Below are positions 53,391-61,591 of a DNA stretch of 64,000 bases, in pieces (the first letter of the stretch is position 1; every line of letters starts with the position of its first letter). Origin of the DNA: CAWAND01 sp963783335 (GTDB lineage Bacteria > Chloroflexota > Anaerolineae > Anaerolineales > E44-bin32). The stretch lies in contig CAWAND010000004.1 in the NCBI GenBank assembly GCA_963783335.1, positions 434,001 through 498,000 on the forward strand, given 5' to 3'. The position numbers and the translations under genes were made by a program. The notes beneath the pieces are model-generated. The model saw only the letters and a program-made list of their open reading frames with translations, did not search any database and had not been told where the DNA came from.

Positions 53391-53714
53391 CTAGAAGCTG
53401 AAAGAAATATCGACCTTGATGAAGATATTCTTGGCCTCGTCTTCGGCCTTCTGCATGGTCTTGGAGGCCTTGGTGATCGTCGTTGCGCCGCCCTCCATGG
53501 CATGGTCCAGCGCCTTCATCGCCGGAAGGAGTTTCTGGTCAAACTCAGAATAGAATGCCTTGGCGCCTTTGCCGATCCACTTGCCGCCGCTCAGTTCTTC
53601 CTTGGCTGACTTGAGCTTGTTCATCATCTGCGACACAGAGCTCTGTTGGTTCTTGAAGATATTGACTACTTGGGTTGATTGATCGTAGTGACATTGGATC
53701 TTGATGCTGGGCAT
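53391..53714 (-). CDS. WXG100-like small protein D, paralogue of the effector's head
   Basis: I took the ATG at 53714 (after AAAGGAG), giving 107 residues. Helices STQVVNIFKNQQSSVSQMMN and LPAMKALDHAMEGGATTITK flank GGKWIGKGAKAFYSEF. The same order (WxGKGAKAFY, then LPAxKAL, EGGAT, AEDEA) appears in residues 36-100 of the effector at 37212, so the two are clearly related. It could be the secretion partner or a free version of that targeting head. Confidence 0.82.
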   Translation of the reverse strand: MPSIKIQCHYDQSTQVVNIFKNQQSSVSQMMNKLKSAKEELSGGKWIGKGAKAFYSEFDQKLLPAMKALDHAMEGGATTITKASKTMQKAEDEAKNIFIKVDISFSF

Positions 53715-53947
53715 GGCCGCTCCTTTCGATAGTTGAGGCCCATATTGGCGGTGGGGCATTTGGGGCCCCATTCCCAAGATATGAGATAACCGGGGCTAGA
53801 CACCTCGTCGATGGGCTGGCTGAGGTGCACCCATTCCAGCGCCCTGCGCTGGTCGATTTGATTTCATTGAGTGTGCTTCCTTACTGTGTCCGCTCTGTGG
53901 AAATCTTGGCCAAGGCTATTAAAGACTCGTATTCCAAATCGCGCAAG

Positions 53948-54214
53948 TCACTCCACGGGATCATCGGCGGGACGCGCGCTTTTCGGCTTGTCGTCCCCAT
54001 CTTCATTCGGCTTGGCCAAATTCTCGACGAAGCTTTCGAAGACCTTAAGGCGGCGGTCCATATCTCTATCATGTCCGGGCTTCCCGGATGGCTTGAGAGA
54101 CCGTGGGAACCCTGGGCCTGCCTTGGTCCAACGCTGGCCCAGATCGTCCAGAACACCCGTGAAATGCAGTACCAAAAAGCCACCCACAGCCACCACCGCC
54201 ACGATCGGCAGCAT
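53948..54214 (-). CDS. Small single-pass membrane protein of the secretion locus
   Basis: The ATG at 54214 has GGAGG five bases upstream. The 88-residue product starts with one hydrophobic helix (MLPIVAVVAVGGFLVLHFTG) followed by a polar, charged tail (GHDRDMDRRLKVFESFVENL, ending in acidic residues). No family is recognised. Its place at the head of the WXG100 cluster, on the same strand, suggests a membrane accessory, possibly like EssA; this is inference from position and topology only. Confidence 0.6.
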   Translation of the reverse strand: MLPIVAVVAVGGFLVLHFTGVLDDLGQRWTKAGPGFPRSLKPSGKPGHDRDMDRRLKVFESFVENLAKPNEDGDDKPKSARPADDPVE

Positions 54215-54307
54215 TCCCACCTCCCATCTCCGGCATGGCACAACGGATGCCTCTGACCTTCCCCTGCATCTATCCTACAAGAGATTCGCGTTCTGCCAAA
54301 GCCCCAA

Positions 54308-55246
54308 TTATTGGTTGAACATATCTTTCAGAACCGGATTGATTTGGGACCAATCTGGCGCCAACACCTGGGCACCTCCATCCGTGGTGAAACCGTGAGC
54401 CATTTCGCGAGTGATCACTCTCCCGTCGATGCCATCGGGTCCAGCCCGGATTAAAGCCAACGCCAGCCGCGGCCATTCCCAGGCAGGCACATCGGTGTCG
54501 ATCGATTGGAGCAAGGCCAAGGATGCCGCGGGGAGATGTGGCCAGGCCGCCGGCGACGCCATCTCCTTCATAACAGCCTTGAGGAAAAGCTGACCTCTTC
54601 CCATACGAGCGAAGTCGTCGCTCCCGGCCCGGTCGCGCACAAAAGCCAGGGCTTGCTCACCGTCAAGCTGATGTTTGCCAGGGGGATAGCCAGACATGGC
54701 CTGAGGCAGGTCGATTTGCACCCCACCCAACGCGTCAACGAAGTCACGCAGGCCAGCGAAATTCAGCCGCAGGTAGTCATCGACGGTGACGCCGAAGTTC
54801 TGGGCCACGACGCGCTTGGCCGCTTCTGGCCCTGACCCTGGAGAAGCGGCCTCGGCGAAGAAGTGGGCCGTGTTGATGCGATTCTGAGAACCGTCGGGCA
54901 GGGTTACCCACAAATCCCGCGGGATTGACAGCATGCCGACGTAGGGCTGGAGGGGTTGGACCGTGGTCAGGATCATCGTGTCCGTGCGGCTGGCATTCGT
55001 TTCACCTGGCCGGCGATCAATTCCGAGCAGAAGGATGTTGGTGCGGACTGGGGCAAGCAAGTAGAGACCTGCACTCAGGCCGAGAATCAGGCCAACCATG
55101 GCAGCCGAAAGCCACCAGCCAGCAGGACGGCGCGGCCGACGCATCTTTGCCCCGGCCCAATCGGGATTTTGAATCTGGGTGGCCTGAACAGGTTGATGAG
55201 GGGCTGTGGGATCGCCTTCTGGAGGCATGACGAGAGATTCTACCAC
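54308..55246 (-). CDS. LytR-CpsA-Psr (LCP) family glycopolymer transferase
   Basis: This 312-residue protein has one N-terminal transmembrane helix (about 44-66) and an extracytoplasmic LCP domain: NILLLGIDRRPGETNASRTDTMIL, MLSIPRDLWVTLP, RINTAHFFAE, LRLNFAGLRDFVDALGGVQIDLP and HQLDGEQALAFVRDRAGSDDFARMGRGQLFLKA. The Arg and Asp residues that bind the polyprenyl pyrophosphate are in these blocks. LCP enzymes attach secondary polymers to peptidoglycan in monoderm bacteria, in line with a cell wall of that kind. It starts at GTG 55246 with GGAAGG upstream; an ATG at 55228 is an alternative. Confidence 0.93.
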   Translation of the reverse strand: MVESLVMPPEGDPTAPHQPVQATQIQNPDWAGAKMRRPRRPAGWWLSAAMVGLILGLSAGLYLLAPVRTNILLLGIDRRPGETNASRTDTMILTTVQPLQPYVGMLSIPRDLWVTLPDGSQNRINTAHFFAEAASPGSGPEAAKRVVAQNFGVTVDDYLRLNFAGLRDFVDALGGVQIDLPQAMSGYPPGKHQLDGEQALAFVRDRAGSDDFARMGRGQLFLKAVMKEMASPAAWPHLPAASLALLQSIDTDVPAWEWPRLALALIRAGPDGIDGRVITREMAHGFTTDGGAQVLAPDWSQINPVLKDMFNQ

Positions 55247-55274
55247 CCCATAGTGCCTTCCAGCTGTTCACTGC

Positions 55275-55280
55275 TACAAT
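55275..55280 (+). promoter_or_regulatory. -10-like element next to a start codon
   Basis: TACAAT ends nine bases before the ATG at 55289. If it is the -10 box, transcription would start at or near the ATG, giving a leaderless message. The upstream base pattern (CTGC-TACAAT) resembles the TGn extended form. Confidence 0.3.
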
Positions 55281-55288
55281 GGGTTCTG

Positions 55289-56302
55289 ATGGCTCTGGAC
55301 TCTCCCTTGGTGCACGCCCCTGACTTCCAATCCGGGATTTGGATCAATACGCCGTCCCGTCCCGCATGGCGGGATTCAGATGCCCGGGCCCTCATCGTAA
55401 GCTTCTCCGATTTCACCTGCATCAACTGCCTGCGCACGCTTCCCTATTTACGGGCCTGGCATCGTATGTATGCGCCCCATCTCTTCCTGATCACTGTCCA
55501 TACCCCAGAGTTCTCCTTCGCTCATAGCCCACAATGGGTAACCCACTCCTCTCGTCGATTGGGGATCCGCTGGCCGATCTTGATGGACAACAAGCAGATC
55601 GAGTGGACGGCTTGGGCTGTCAAGGCATGGCCGACGCTCTTCCTTGTTGACAGATCTGGGTTCATCCGTTTGACGCATGCCGGTGATCATGACTACGCGG
55701 ACGTTGAAACCGCCCTGCGGAGTCTGCTGCGCTATGCCCATTCGGAACTCGACCTGCCAGAGCCTCTTGGTTCTGTGCGGCCAGAAGACGAGCCTGGTGC
55801 TGTCTGTGTGCCGACCACGCCGGAACTGCAGGCCGATGAAGTCAATCGATTCGTATCAACCCAAGGTCTGACCTTAGATCGTAAGTCTGCAACGCCAGAT
55901 GGCTATCAGCTCATCGGCGAATGGGCGAGGAACGCCGATGGGTGGCAGCTGATCCAAGCTCCCGGGGCAATCAACCTTACCTACCACGCTGCCGAAGTTC
56001 ATGCTCTGTTGGCGCCCGCCCCGGAGACAGGTCTGGTCGATGCCGACCATCCAGGAGACCCTATCGTGCGCCTCGAATACGACGGGCAGCCCGCCGCTGC
56101 CGGCATGCTGGGGGCTGATGTCTTTCAAACAACTTCCGGCACGGGCTTGCGGTTGGACGTGACTAGACTCTACAATCTGGTCAAGGATTCTGAGGTCGAT
56201 CAACACGAGCTCCTCTTGAGCTTTGCCCGACCGGGGCCGACTTTCTACGCGTTCTCGTTTGGCTCCTGTTTGATGCCAACCATCGATCCCCCATCTAGCT
56301 AG
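55289..56302 (+). CDS. Thioredoxin-like protein of the DipZ type with C-terminal beta domain
   Basis: This 337-residue protein has an N-terminal thioredoxin fold with FTCINCLRTLPYLRAWHRMY carrying a CxxC, then ITVHTPEF, LGIRWPILMD and WPTLFLVDRSGFI. This N-terminal layout is that of the thiol-disulfide part of DipZ-like proteins. The C-terminal half (LIGEWARNADGWQLIQAPGA, INLTYHAAEVHALLAPAP) looks like the beta-sandwich that follows it in DipZ and in NHL-associated redox proteins. No signal peptide is seen, so it may act in the cytoplasm. The PRODH gene follows ten bases downstream. Confidence 0.85.
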   Translation: MALDSPLVHAPDFQSGIWINTPSRPAWRDSDARALIVSFSDFTCINCLRTLPYLRAWHRMYAPHLFLITVHTPEFSFAHSPQWVTHSSRRLGIRWPILMDNKQIEWTAWAVKAWPTLFLVDRSGFIRLTHAGDHDYADVETALRSLLRYAHSELDLPEPLGSVRPEDEPGAVCVPTTPELQADEVNRFVSTQGLTLDRKSATPDGYQLIGEWARNADGWQLIQAPGAINLTYHAAEVHALLAPAPETGLVDADHPGDPIVRLEYDGQPAAAGMLGADVFQTTSGTGLRLDVTRLYNLVKDSEVDQHELLLSFARPGPTFYAFSFGSCLMPTIDPPSS

Positions 56303-56311
56303 GAGGCCAGC

Positions 56312-57271
56312 GTGCTCAGAGCCTTTCTCCTCTATCTTTCGTCTGCATCTTGGGCCCGACGACTCGTATCGGGTTGGGGGCTATCGCGCCGCGTGGCTTC
56401 GCGCTTCGTTGCCGGGGATACATTGGATGACGCCGTACGCGCCGTCCAGGCACTCAATCAGGCCGGATTGAACGCCACTCTGGATCATCTGGGCGAGAAT
56501 GTGAACACCGCCGAAGATGCTGCCCACGCAACCGAAGACTACCTGGGCCTGCTGGACCGCATCCAAGAGACCAAGCTGCGCGCCAATGTCTCATTGAAAC
56601 TCACCCAATTGGGATTGTTGCTCGACTTCGAGATGTGCGCTGCCAATCTCAAGCGCATCGTCGATCGTGCGAAATCCTATGGGACCTTCGTGCGCATCGA
56701 CATGGAGGACTCGGCGATCCTGGAAGACACGCTGCGGATCTACCAGCGCTTGAAAGAGTCCGGGGCGACCAACCTGGGTGTGGTGATCCAGTCCTACCTT
56801 TACCGAAGCGACGATGACATCCACCGACTGGCCGAGGAAGGGACGCCGGTCAGATTGGTCAAGGGCGCCTACGACGAGCCGGCGAAGATCGCCTATCCCA
56901 AGAAGAATGATGTGGACCGGGCCTTCGACCGGGAGACGGAGATGCTCATTCAGGGCGCCATCTCCCACGGCTCAGTTCCAGTTTCGGCAGACGGCCGGAC
57001 GCCTCCGATACCGGCGATTGCCACCCATGATCACCTGCGCATCGAGTACGCCTGCAATATCGCTAAAGAGAAAGGGCTGCCGAAGGAGGGCCTCGAGTTC
57101 CAGCTCCTGCATGGCATACGCACGGAACTCCAGCGCACTTTGCTCAAGGACGGATATCCTGTCCGCATCTACGTTCCCTACGGCACGGAATGGTACCCGT
57201 ACTTCATGCGCCGCCTGGCGGAGCGACCAGCCAATCTGTGGTTCTTCGTCTCCAATCTCATCCGAGGCTAG
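56312..57271 (+). CDS. Proline dehydrogenase
   Basis: This 319-residue single-domain PRODH starts at GTG with CTAGGAGG upstream. It has the TIM-barrel blocks: ATLDHLGENVNTAEDAA, NVSLKLTQLGLLLD, FVRIDMEDSAI, GVVIQSYLYRSDDDI, VRLVKGAYDEPAKIAYPKK, IATHDHLRIEYA, FQLLHGIR, and the C-terminal YVPYGTEWYPYFMRRLAERPAN. It oxidises proline to pyrroline-5-carboxylate with FAD. The second step enzyme (P5C dehydrogenase) would be a separate ALDH; no clear P5CDH is adjacent. It follows the thioredoxin-like gene by ten bases. Confidence 0.95.
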   Translation: MLRAFLLYLSSASWARRLVSGWGLSRRVASRFVAGDTLDDAVRAVQALNQAGLNATLDHLGENVNTAEDAAHATEDYLGLLDRIQETKLRANVSLKLTQLGLLLDFEMCAANLKRIVDRAKSYGTFVRIDMEDSAILEDTLRIYQRLKESGATNLGVVIQSYLYRSDDDIHRLAEEGTPVRLVKGAYDEPAKIAYPKKNDVDRAFDRETEMLIQGAISHGSVPVSADGRTPPIPAIATHDHLRIEYACNIAKEKGLPKEGLEFQLLHGIRTELQRTLLKDGYPVRIYVPYGTEWYPYFMRRLAERPANLWFFVSNLIRG

Positions 57272-57317
57272 ACGCCAAACAACGTTCTGCCGCATTGTGG
57301 GTGAGCTCAAACTCGAC

Positions 57318-57378
57318 CATCCTGCCGGCAGCCCGGGGCGGAGCTTTTGGGTCTAGGTTTCAGCCGGCCGGCAGGATG
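57318..57378. repeat. 12-bp inverted repeat in the gap after proline dehydrogenase
   Basis: CATCCTGCCGGC (57318-57329) is repeated in inverted form as GCCGGCAGGATG (57367-57378), with 37 bases between. It can form a stem-loop but lacks a T-tract directly after it, so it is not a standard terminator. Confidence 0.7.
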
Positions 57379-57440
57379 CAGCATGGTAGACTGGCGACGC
57401 AGTTGGGTCACATTGTGGACATCCAGCTTGGAGGGATTGG

Positions 57441-57989
57441 ATGAGTGAGGCAGGCGAGCACCTTGCTCGGCGCATGGCTGCCGACGGCGCCAAGACGATT
57501 GGCTACCTGGAAAGCCTGCCGGCCGAAGCTAGGGCCCAGCAGGTCTATACCACCGGCTCCGAGTGGACTGTTCGCGACATTCTGGCCCATTTCGTGTCCG
57601 CCGAGCGAGCTTTCCACGAGCTGCTGCAGGATGTGCTGGCCGGAGGACATGGCGCCCCGCGCGACATGGAAATCGTAGAGTTTAATGAGCGGGAAGTTCC
57701 ATCGCTCGACGACCATGCCTGGCGAGATTTGCTCACAGAATTCCAGGCGGCTCGGAAGGCGACGGTCGAGATCGCCAGCGAGATGACCGAAGTTGATCTC
57801 GAAAAGCAGGGCTATCACCCTTGGTTCGGTGAGGTTGATCTGGCCGCAATGGCCAAACTTGTTTACCGGCACAACATGATTCACCTGCGGGATATCCGCA
57901 ACGCGGTCAAGGCCCACGCCCCAGTCGCACACCTTGAAATCACGCCACCCTCTTCGCAAATGGCGGATGGTGGCGGCGATGCCGGATGA
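57441..57989 (+). CDS. DinB/maleylpyruvate isomerase-like metal-binding protein
   Basis: This is a 182-residue four-helix protein. WTVRDILAHFVSAERAFHEL gives the first conserved His, and LVYRHNMIHLRDIRNAV the HxxxH-type pair near the C-terminus, the triad that binds a divalent metal in the DinB superfamily. Members include bacillithiol- and mycothiol-dependent transferases; the thiol used here is unknown. It starts at ATG with AGGGATTGG upstream and probably has its own promoter. Confidence 0.85.
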   Translation: MSEAGEHLARRMAADGAKTIGYLESLPAEARAQQVYTTGSEWTVRDILAHFVSAERAFHELLQDVLAGGHGAPRDMEIVEFNEREVPSLDDHAWRDLLTEFQAARKATVEIASEMTEVDLEKQGYHPWFGEVDLAAMAKLVYRHNMIHLRDIRNAVKAHAPVAHLEITPPSSQMADGGGDAG

Positions 57990-58089
57990 CCCGAGGCGGC
58001 ATTTCGCGCTTGACCGAGGCGGCACAGCGGCAGGTTGATCAAAGAGGCATTACCATACCAAGCATCCCTTGCACCCTGGAAGTGTGAAC

Positions 58090-58518
58090 ATGCCCGACGA
58101 GTACCCAATTCATGATCTTTGGATTCGCCCCATCGCACTGGACACCATCCAAGCTGCCAGCGTGTGGCACGTGCTCGCTTTCGAGGACAACGTTCTGGGG
58201 CGCTTTGGCAGCCTTCAAGTCATCCGCCTGCCATCAGGTTCGGAGACACCGTTTCGGGTGCACGACAGATCAGACGAAGTGTGGGCGCTGATCGAAGGCA
58301 GGGCGAAGTGCGCCTGGCAGGATCTTCGGCCGAATTCTCCGACACGCGACCAAGTCCATCGGGCTGAGTTTACCCAGCCGACCGCCATGCTGGCACCATT
58401 CGGGGTGGCCTTTGGTGCGCAGGCAATCGACGGGCCCGCCCTCCTTCTGCGCGTGATGACCGAGTCGGAGGCCCAACCGGACGAGGCTCGCACGCTCGAG
58501 TGGCCAGAGGGTGCCTAG
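58090..58518 (+). CDS. Cupin-fold protein
   Basis: This 142-residue protein is beta-rich. GRFGSLQVIRLPSGSETPF and VHDRSDEVWALIEGRAKCAW make up the first cupin motif, with a His and Glu; FTQPTAMLAPFGVAFGAQAI stands at the second. The second motif has no His, so metal binding may be weak. Its stop overlaps the GTG start of the UbiA-family gene by eight bases, so the two are coupled and may share a pathway. Confidence 0.65.
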   Translation: MPDEYPIHDLWIRPIALDTIQAASVWHVLAFEDNVLGRFGSLQVIRLPSGSETPFRVHDRSDEVWALIEGRAKCAWQDLRPNSPTRDQVHRAEFTQPTAMLAPFGVAFGAQAIDGPALLLRVMTESEAQPDEARTLEWPEGA

Positions 58519-59440
58519 CGTGCGCTTCCCATCGGGGAGACAGCTCGTCCAGTTTCTGCGCCTCAGCCGCCCTCACTTCCTGCTGGGCGGATTTCTGCTG
58601 TTTGGGCTGGGCACCGCGATTGCCAGCTACCTCAAGTACGCCATCGACATCCAACTCTACGTGCTGGGCCAAGCCATGATCACCTCGACCCAGCTCATGG
58701 CTCACTACTTCAACGAATACTATGACCTCAAAGCCGATCGGCTTAACAACAACCGAACCATTCTTAGCGGCGGCTCCGGAGCCCTCGGTGAAGATGGTCT
58801 GCCTCCCCAAACCGCCCTGTACGCTGGTTTTGCCGCCATCACCATGATGGCGACATTGGCCGGTGTGCTGCTCGTATCGGGTCGGCCGCCATTGATTTCC
58901 TGGCTCCTGCTGGTGATGGGTGTCTTGGGTTCCTATTTCTATAGTGTCCCGCCCGTAAGGCTGGTCTCTTCCGGCTACGGTGAGTTCACCTCGGCGCTGG
59001 TTGTTTCAGGGCTCGTCCCGGCATACGCATTCTCTCTGCAGACCGGCACCATTCATCCTCAAGTGATTCTGAGCACCCTGCCTCTGGTTGCCGTAACCTT
59101 CGCCATGCTCCTGCTCTTCGACCTGCCAGACTACGCAAGCGATTTGAAAGCAGACAAGGCGACTTTGATGGTTCGGATCGGTTGGCGAAATGGCATGCGG
59201 CTGCATGACGCGGCACTTGTCTTGGCGTTTGCCAGCCTGGGCGTCGGTTACTTACTGGGGCTGCCTTACAAAGTCGCCGTTGGCCCGATGATCGCGTTTC
59301 CCCTGGCCGTGGCTCAGATTTGGATCCTGTGGCGGATTCGGGGAGGCGCTCCCCCGCGCTGGACCATGCTGGCCATTAGTGAACTCGTCATCTTGGGATT
59401 GATGACCTACTTAGAGTTGGCAGGATACCTTCTCAGCTAG
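58511..59440 (+). CDS. UbiA-family prenyltransferase (MenA-like)
   Basis: This 309-residue protein has eight or nine transmembrane helices. The first Asp-rich motif is NEYYDLKADRLNNNRTILSGGSG, the second DLPDYASDLKADKATLMVRIGW, both as in 1,4-dihydroxy-2-naphthoate prenyltransferase and related enzymes. It starts at a GTG inside the cupin gene. The acceptor could be a naphthoquinone precursor or another aromatic. Other menaquinone genes are not in the window, so the substrate is uncertain. Confidence 0.85.
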   Translation: MPSVRFPSGRQLVQFLRLSRPHFLLGGFLLFGLGTAIASYLKYAIDIQLYVLGQAMITSTQLMAHYFNEYYDLKADRLNNNRTILSGGSGALGEDGLPPQTALYAGFAAITMMATLAGVLLVSGRPPLISWLLLVMGVLGSYFYSVPPVRLVSSGYGEFTSALVVSGLVPAYAFSLQTGTIHPQVILSTLPLVAVTFAMLLLFDLPDYASDLKADKATLMVRIGWRNGMRLHDAALVLAFASLGVGYLLGLPYKVAVGPMIAFPLAVAQIWILWRIRGGAPPRWTMLAISELVILGLMTYLELAGYLLS

Positions 59441-59491
59441 ACGGTTGGCCAAGGCACCGCAATAATCACGTCCCCCGATGCGCCTTCCACC

Positions 59492-60067
59492 TCAGCGGCT
59501 GTAGGTGCCCATAATCTCAGTCTGGCCCAGGATATGCCCCTGAATGGCTTCGCTCAGGCGCTCCTTGGTCGCGCCCGCCTGCAAGCCGGGAGACCCATCC
59601 AACGCATACAAGCGAAAGTAGTAGCGATGGGTCCCAGCCGGAGGACACGGCCCCCCATAGCCCCGCCTGCGCCAGCTGTTCAACCCGCTCAAACTTCCAT
59701 TCGCAAGTTCTTCCTCGGCGGGTACGCCCTCCGGGAGACCCTTCAGGTTTGCGGGGATGTTGTAGAGAACCCAATGGACCCATATCCCGGCTGGCGCATC
59801 GGGATCTTCCATCACCAAGGCCAAGCTGCTTGTGCCTTGCGGCACACCGCTCCAGGTCAATGGCGGGGAGACATCTTGACCATCGCATGAGAACTTGCTG
59901 GGAATTGGACCGCCGGGCTCAAACACATCGCTCTCAATTTGAAACCCCATAGCGACATCCCTTTCTGCTTTCTCGGTGGATGAGCCGCTCGTGGCCGGTA
60001 GAGCCGGGAGCGCGGACGAAGAACACGCACTGAGCGCCATCGCGCAGACAGCAGCCGCAAACCACAT
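59492..60067 (-). CDS. PEBP/YbhB-family lipoprotein
   Basis: I start at the ATG at 60067 (191 residues), which puts the Rex-like palindrome 17-34 bases upstream; a GTG at 60115 would place it inside the gene. The signal peptide ends at a lipobox (ALSAC). The PEBP (phosphatidylethanolamine-binding, RKIP-like) fold is clear: PIPSKFSCDGQDVSPPLTW, LALVMEDPDAPAGIWVHWVLYNIP, and GGPCPPAGTHRYYFRLYALD. The ligand-pocket residues (DPDAP, GPCPP, H) are present. Members are thought to bind small anions or phospholipid head groups. It is convergent with the UbiA gene. Confidence 0.9.
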   Translation of the reverse strand: MWFAAAVCAMALSACSSSALPALPATSGSSTEKAERDVAMGFQIESDVFEPGGPIPSKFSCDGQDVSPPLTWSGVPQGTSSLALVMEDPDAPAGIWVHWVLYNIPANLKGLPEGVPAEEELANGSLSGLNSWRRRGYGGPCPPAGTHRYYFRLYALDGSPGLQAGATKERLSEAIQGHILGQTEIMGTYSR

Positions 60068-60083
60068 CGGCCCACTCTTTGGT

Positions 60084-60101
60084 TTGTGAAGAGTTTCACA
60101 A
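60084..60101. promoter_or_regulatory. Perfect Rex-consensus palindrome upstream of the PEBP gene
   Basis: TTGTGAAGAGTTTCACAA fits TTGTGAA-N4-TTCACAA exactly and lies just before the probable ATG of the PEBP gene, and about 135 bases before bcp on the other strand. This is an operator position. Confidence 0.5.
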
Positions 60102-60187
60102 ATAGGTTGCGACACGCGAGCCTCCCACCCCCCGGAGTCCTGTTTGCACCGATTATAGCGGAGCCTATATGTTCAGCACCCGAACAT

Positions 60188-60195
60188 GGTAGGAT
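60188..60195 (+). promoter_or_regulatory. Extended -10 promoter of bcp (TGG-TAGGAT)
   Basis: TGG-TAGGAT (T of TG at 60187) lies 40 bases before the bcp start, the same spacing as uvrB. Confidence 0.38.
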
Positions 60196-60235
60196 GCTGT
60201 CAGGGGAAATCCCGAATTGGTTTGTGGAGGTTTCA

Positions 60236-60703
60236 ATGACCATGCCGAGGGTGGGCAACAAGGCCCCAGATTTCACTCTGCCGGATCAGGACGGCAATCC
60301 GACCAAGCTGTCGGACCTTCGTGGTAAACCAGTTGTGCTGTATTTCTACCCCAAGGACGACACGCCCGGTTGCACCAAAGAGGCGTGCAGCTTCCGCGAT
60401 GGATTCAAGGACTTCGAACAGGCTGGTGCAGTCATCTTGGGAGTTAGCCCTGACACACCAGCGGCCCACACCAAATTCCGGGCCAAGTACGAGCTTCCGT
60501 TTACGTTGCTGGCCGATGAAGACCACAAGGTCTTGGAACGCTATGGCGTTTGGGGTCAGAAGAAGTTTCGTGGGCGAGAATACATGGGCGTGCTGCGGAC
60601 GACATTCCTGATCGGATCCGACGGGAAACTTCTTGAGGTTTTCGAAAAGGTCCGTCCTGAACACCACAGCCAAGAGGTGCTGGCTGCTCTCATCGGCGCG
60701 TGA
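60236..60703 (+). CDS. bcp: Thioredoxin-dependent peroxiredoxin Bcp
   Basis: This 155-residue cytoplasmic enzyme starts at ATG after TGGAGG. The peroxidatic Cys46 and the resolving Cys51 are five residues apart in TPGCTKEACSFRD, the 2-Cys Bcp/PrxQ type. Other blocks are APDFTLPDQDGN, VVLYFYPKDDTPG and VLRTTFLIGSDGKLLEVF. It reduces hydrogen peroxide and lipid or organic peroxides using thioredoxin. A DedA gene follows on the same strand about 100 bases away. Confidence 0.95.
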   Translation: MTMPRVGNKAPDFTLPDQDGNPTKLSDLRGKPVVLYFYPKDDTPGCTKEACSFRDGFKDFEQAGAVILGVSPDTPAAHTKFRAKYELPFTLLADEDHKVLERYGVWGQKKFRGREYMGVLRTTFLIGSDGKLLEVFEKVRPEHHSQEVLAALIGA

Positions 60704-60802
60704 TCTGGGAGTTCCGTCGGCTGTCTCTTCGCAGATCAGCCTGTGTTACAATCCAGCGCTCTGCTGAAGCCGGCCTCAACCCCAGTTGTGGAATAACAGC
60801 CC

Positions 60803-61501
60803 ATGAATTTGATCCTGAATGTGATCGACGTCTTCCTGCACCTCGATGCACATCTGAACACGGTGATCCAGACCTATGGAGTCTGGACCTACGCTCTGCT
60901 CTTCTTTGTGATCTTCCTCGAGACCGGCTTCGTTGTGACGCCGTTTCTTCCTGGGGATTCGCTGCTTTTCGCTGCCGGGACGTTCGCCGCCACCGGCGCG
61001 TTCCATCTGCCGAGCCTGGTCGTTCTGCTCTTCGTGGCTGCGGTCTTGGGCGACACGGCGAACTACTGGATTGGCCACCAGGTCGGGCCACGCGTCTTTC
61101 GGGAGAACTATCGCTTTCTCAACCGTCAACATCTTGAGCGTACGCAAGAGTTCTACGAACGGCATGGCGGCAAGACCATCTTCCTGGCACGCTTCATCCC
61201 CATTGTCCGCACTTTCGCACCCTTTGTTGCCGGGATCGGCACCATGTCCTACGGCCGTTTCCTGGCATACAACTTTTTCGGCGCCTTGGTATGGACGACG
61301 GGATTGACCTTGGCGGGATACTTCTTCGGCAATATCCCGTTCATCAAGCACAACTTCTCGATTGCGATCATGGTCATCATTCTGATCTCGGTCACACCCA
61401 TGATCTTTGAGTTCCTCCGGCATCGAGTCCGATCCAAAAATGAGCTCTCACCTGAGGCCACGATTGGAGATCCCGCGGCCAACCAAGAAACCCCCGGATA
61501 G
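60803..61501 (+). CDS. DedA family membrane protein
   Basis: This 232-residue polytopic protein has ETGFVVTPFLPGDSLLFAAG and FLARFIPIVRTFAPFVAGIGTM, the two reentrant-loop signatures of DedA proteins (glutamate and the two arginines conserved in YqjA/YghB are present). DedA proteins act as lipid flippases/antiporter-like transporters, and some recycle undecaprenyl or phosphatidylethanolamine carriers. A TTACAAT lies 55 bases upstream. A hairpin follows between it and the convergent M50 gene. Confidence 0.93.
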   Translation: MNLILNVIDVFLHLDAHLNTVIQTYGVWTYALLFFVIFLETGFVVTPFLPGDSLLFAAGTFAATGAFHLPSLVVLLFVAAVLGDTANYWIGHQVGPRVFRENYRFLNRQHLERTQEFYERHGGKTIFLARFIPIVRTFAPFVAGIGTMSYGRFLAYNFFGALVWTTGLTLAGYFFGNIPFIKHNFSIAIMVIILISVTPMIFEFLRHRVRSKNELSPEATIGDPAANQETPG

Positions 61502-61549
61502 GCCAATTTCCCCGCACCAGCACTGGTCACCAGCGTACATTAAGAGAAC

Positions 61550-61569
61550 GGCCTGCCGGTCGGCAGGCC
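61550..61569 (-). terminator. Hairpin between DedA and M50 genes
   Basis: GGCCTGCCG (61550-61558) pairs with CGGCAGGCC (61561-61569) around a 2-base loop. On the minus strand it is followed by GTTCTCTT; on the plus strand no T-run follows. It probably ends the M50 transcript. Confidence 0.55.
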
Positions 61570-61591
61570 ATCTGATTCGGGGGCACGAGTG

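Noticed and set aside
53825..54398. Plus-strand frames opposite the small membrane protein gene
   Set aside because: The minus-strand gene has a clear ribosome site and a membrane helix; the plus-strand frames overlap each other and match nothing.
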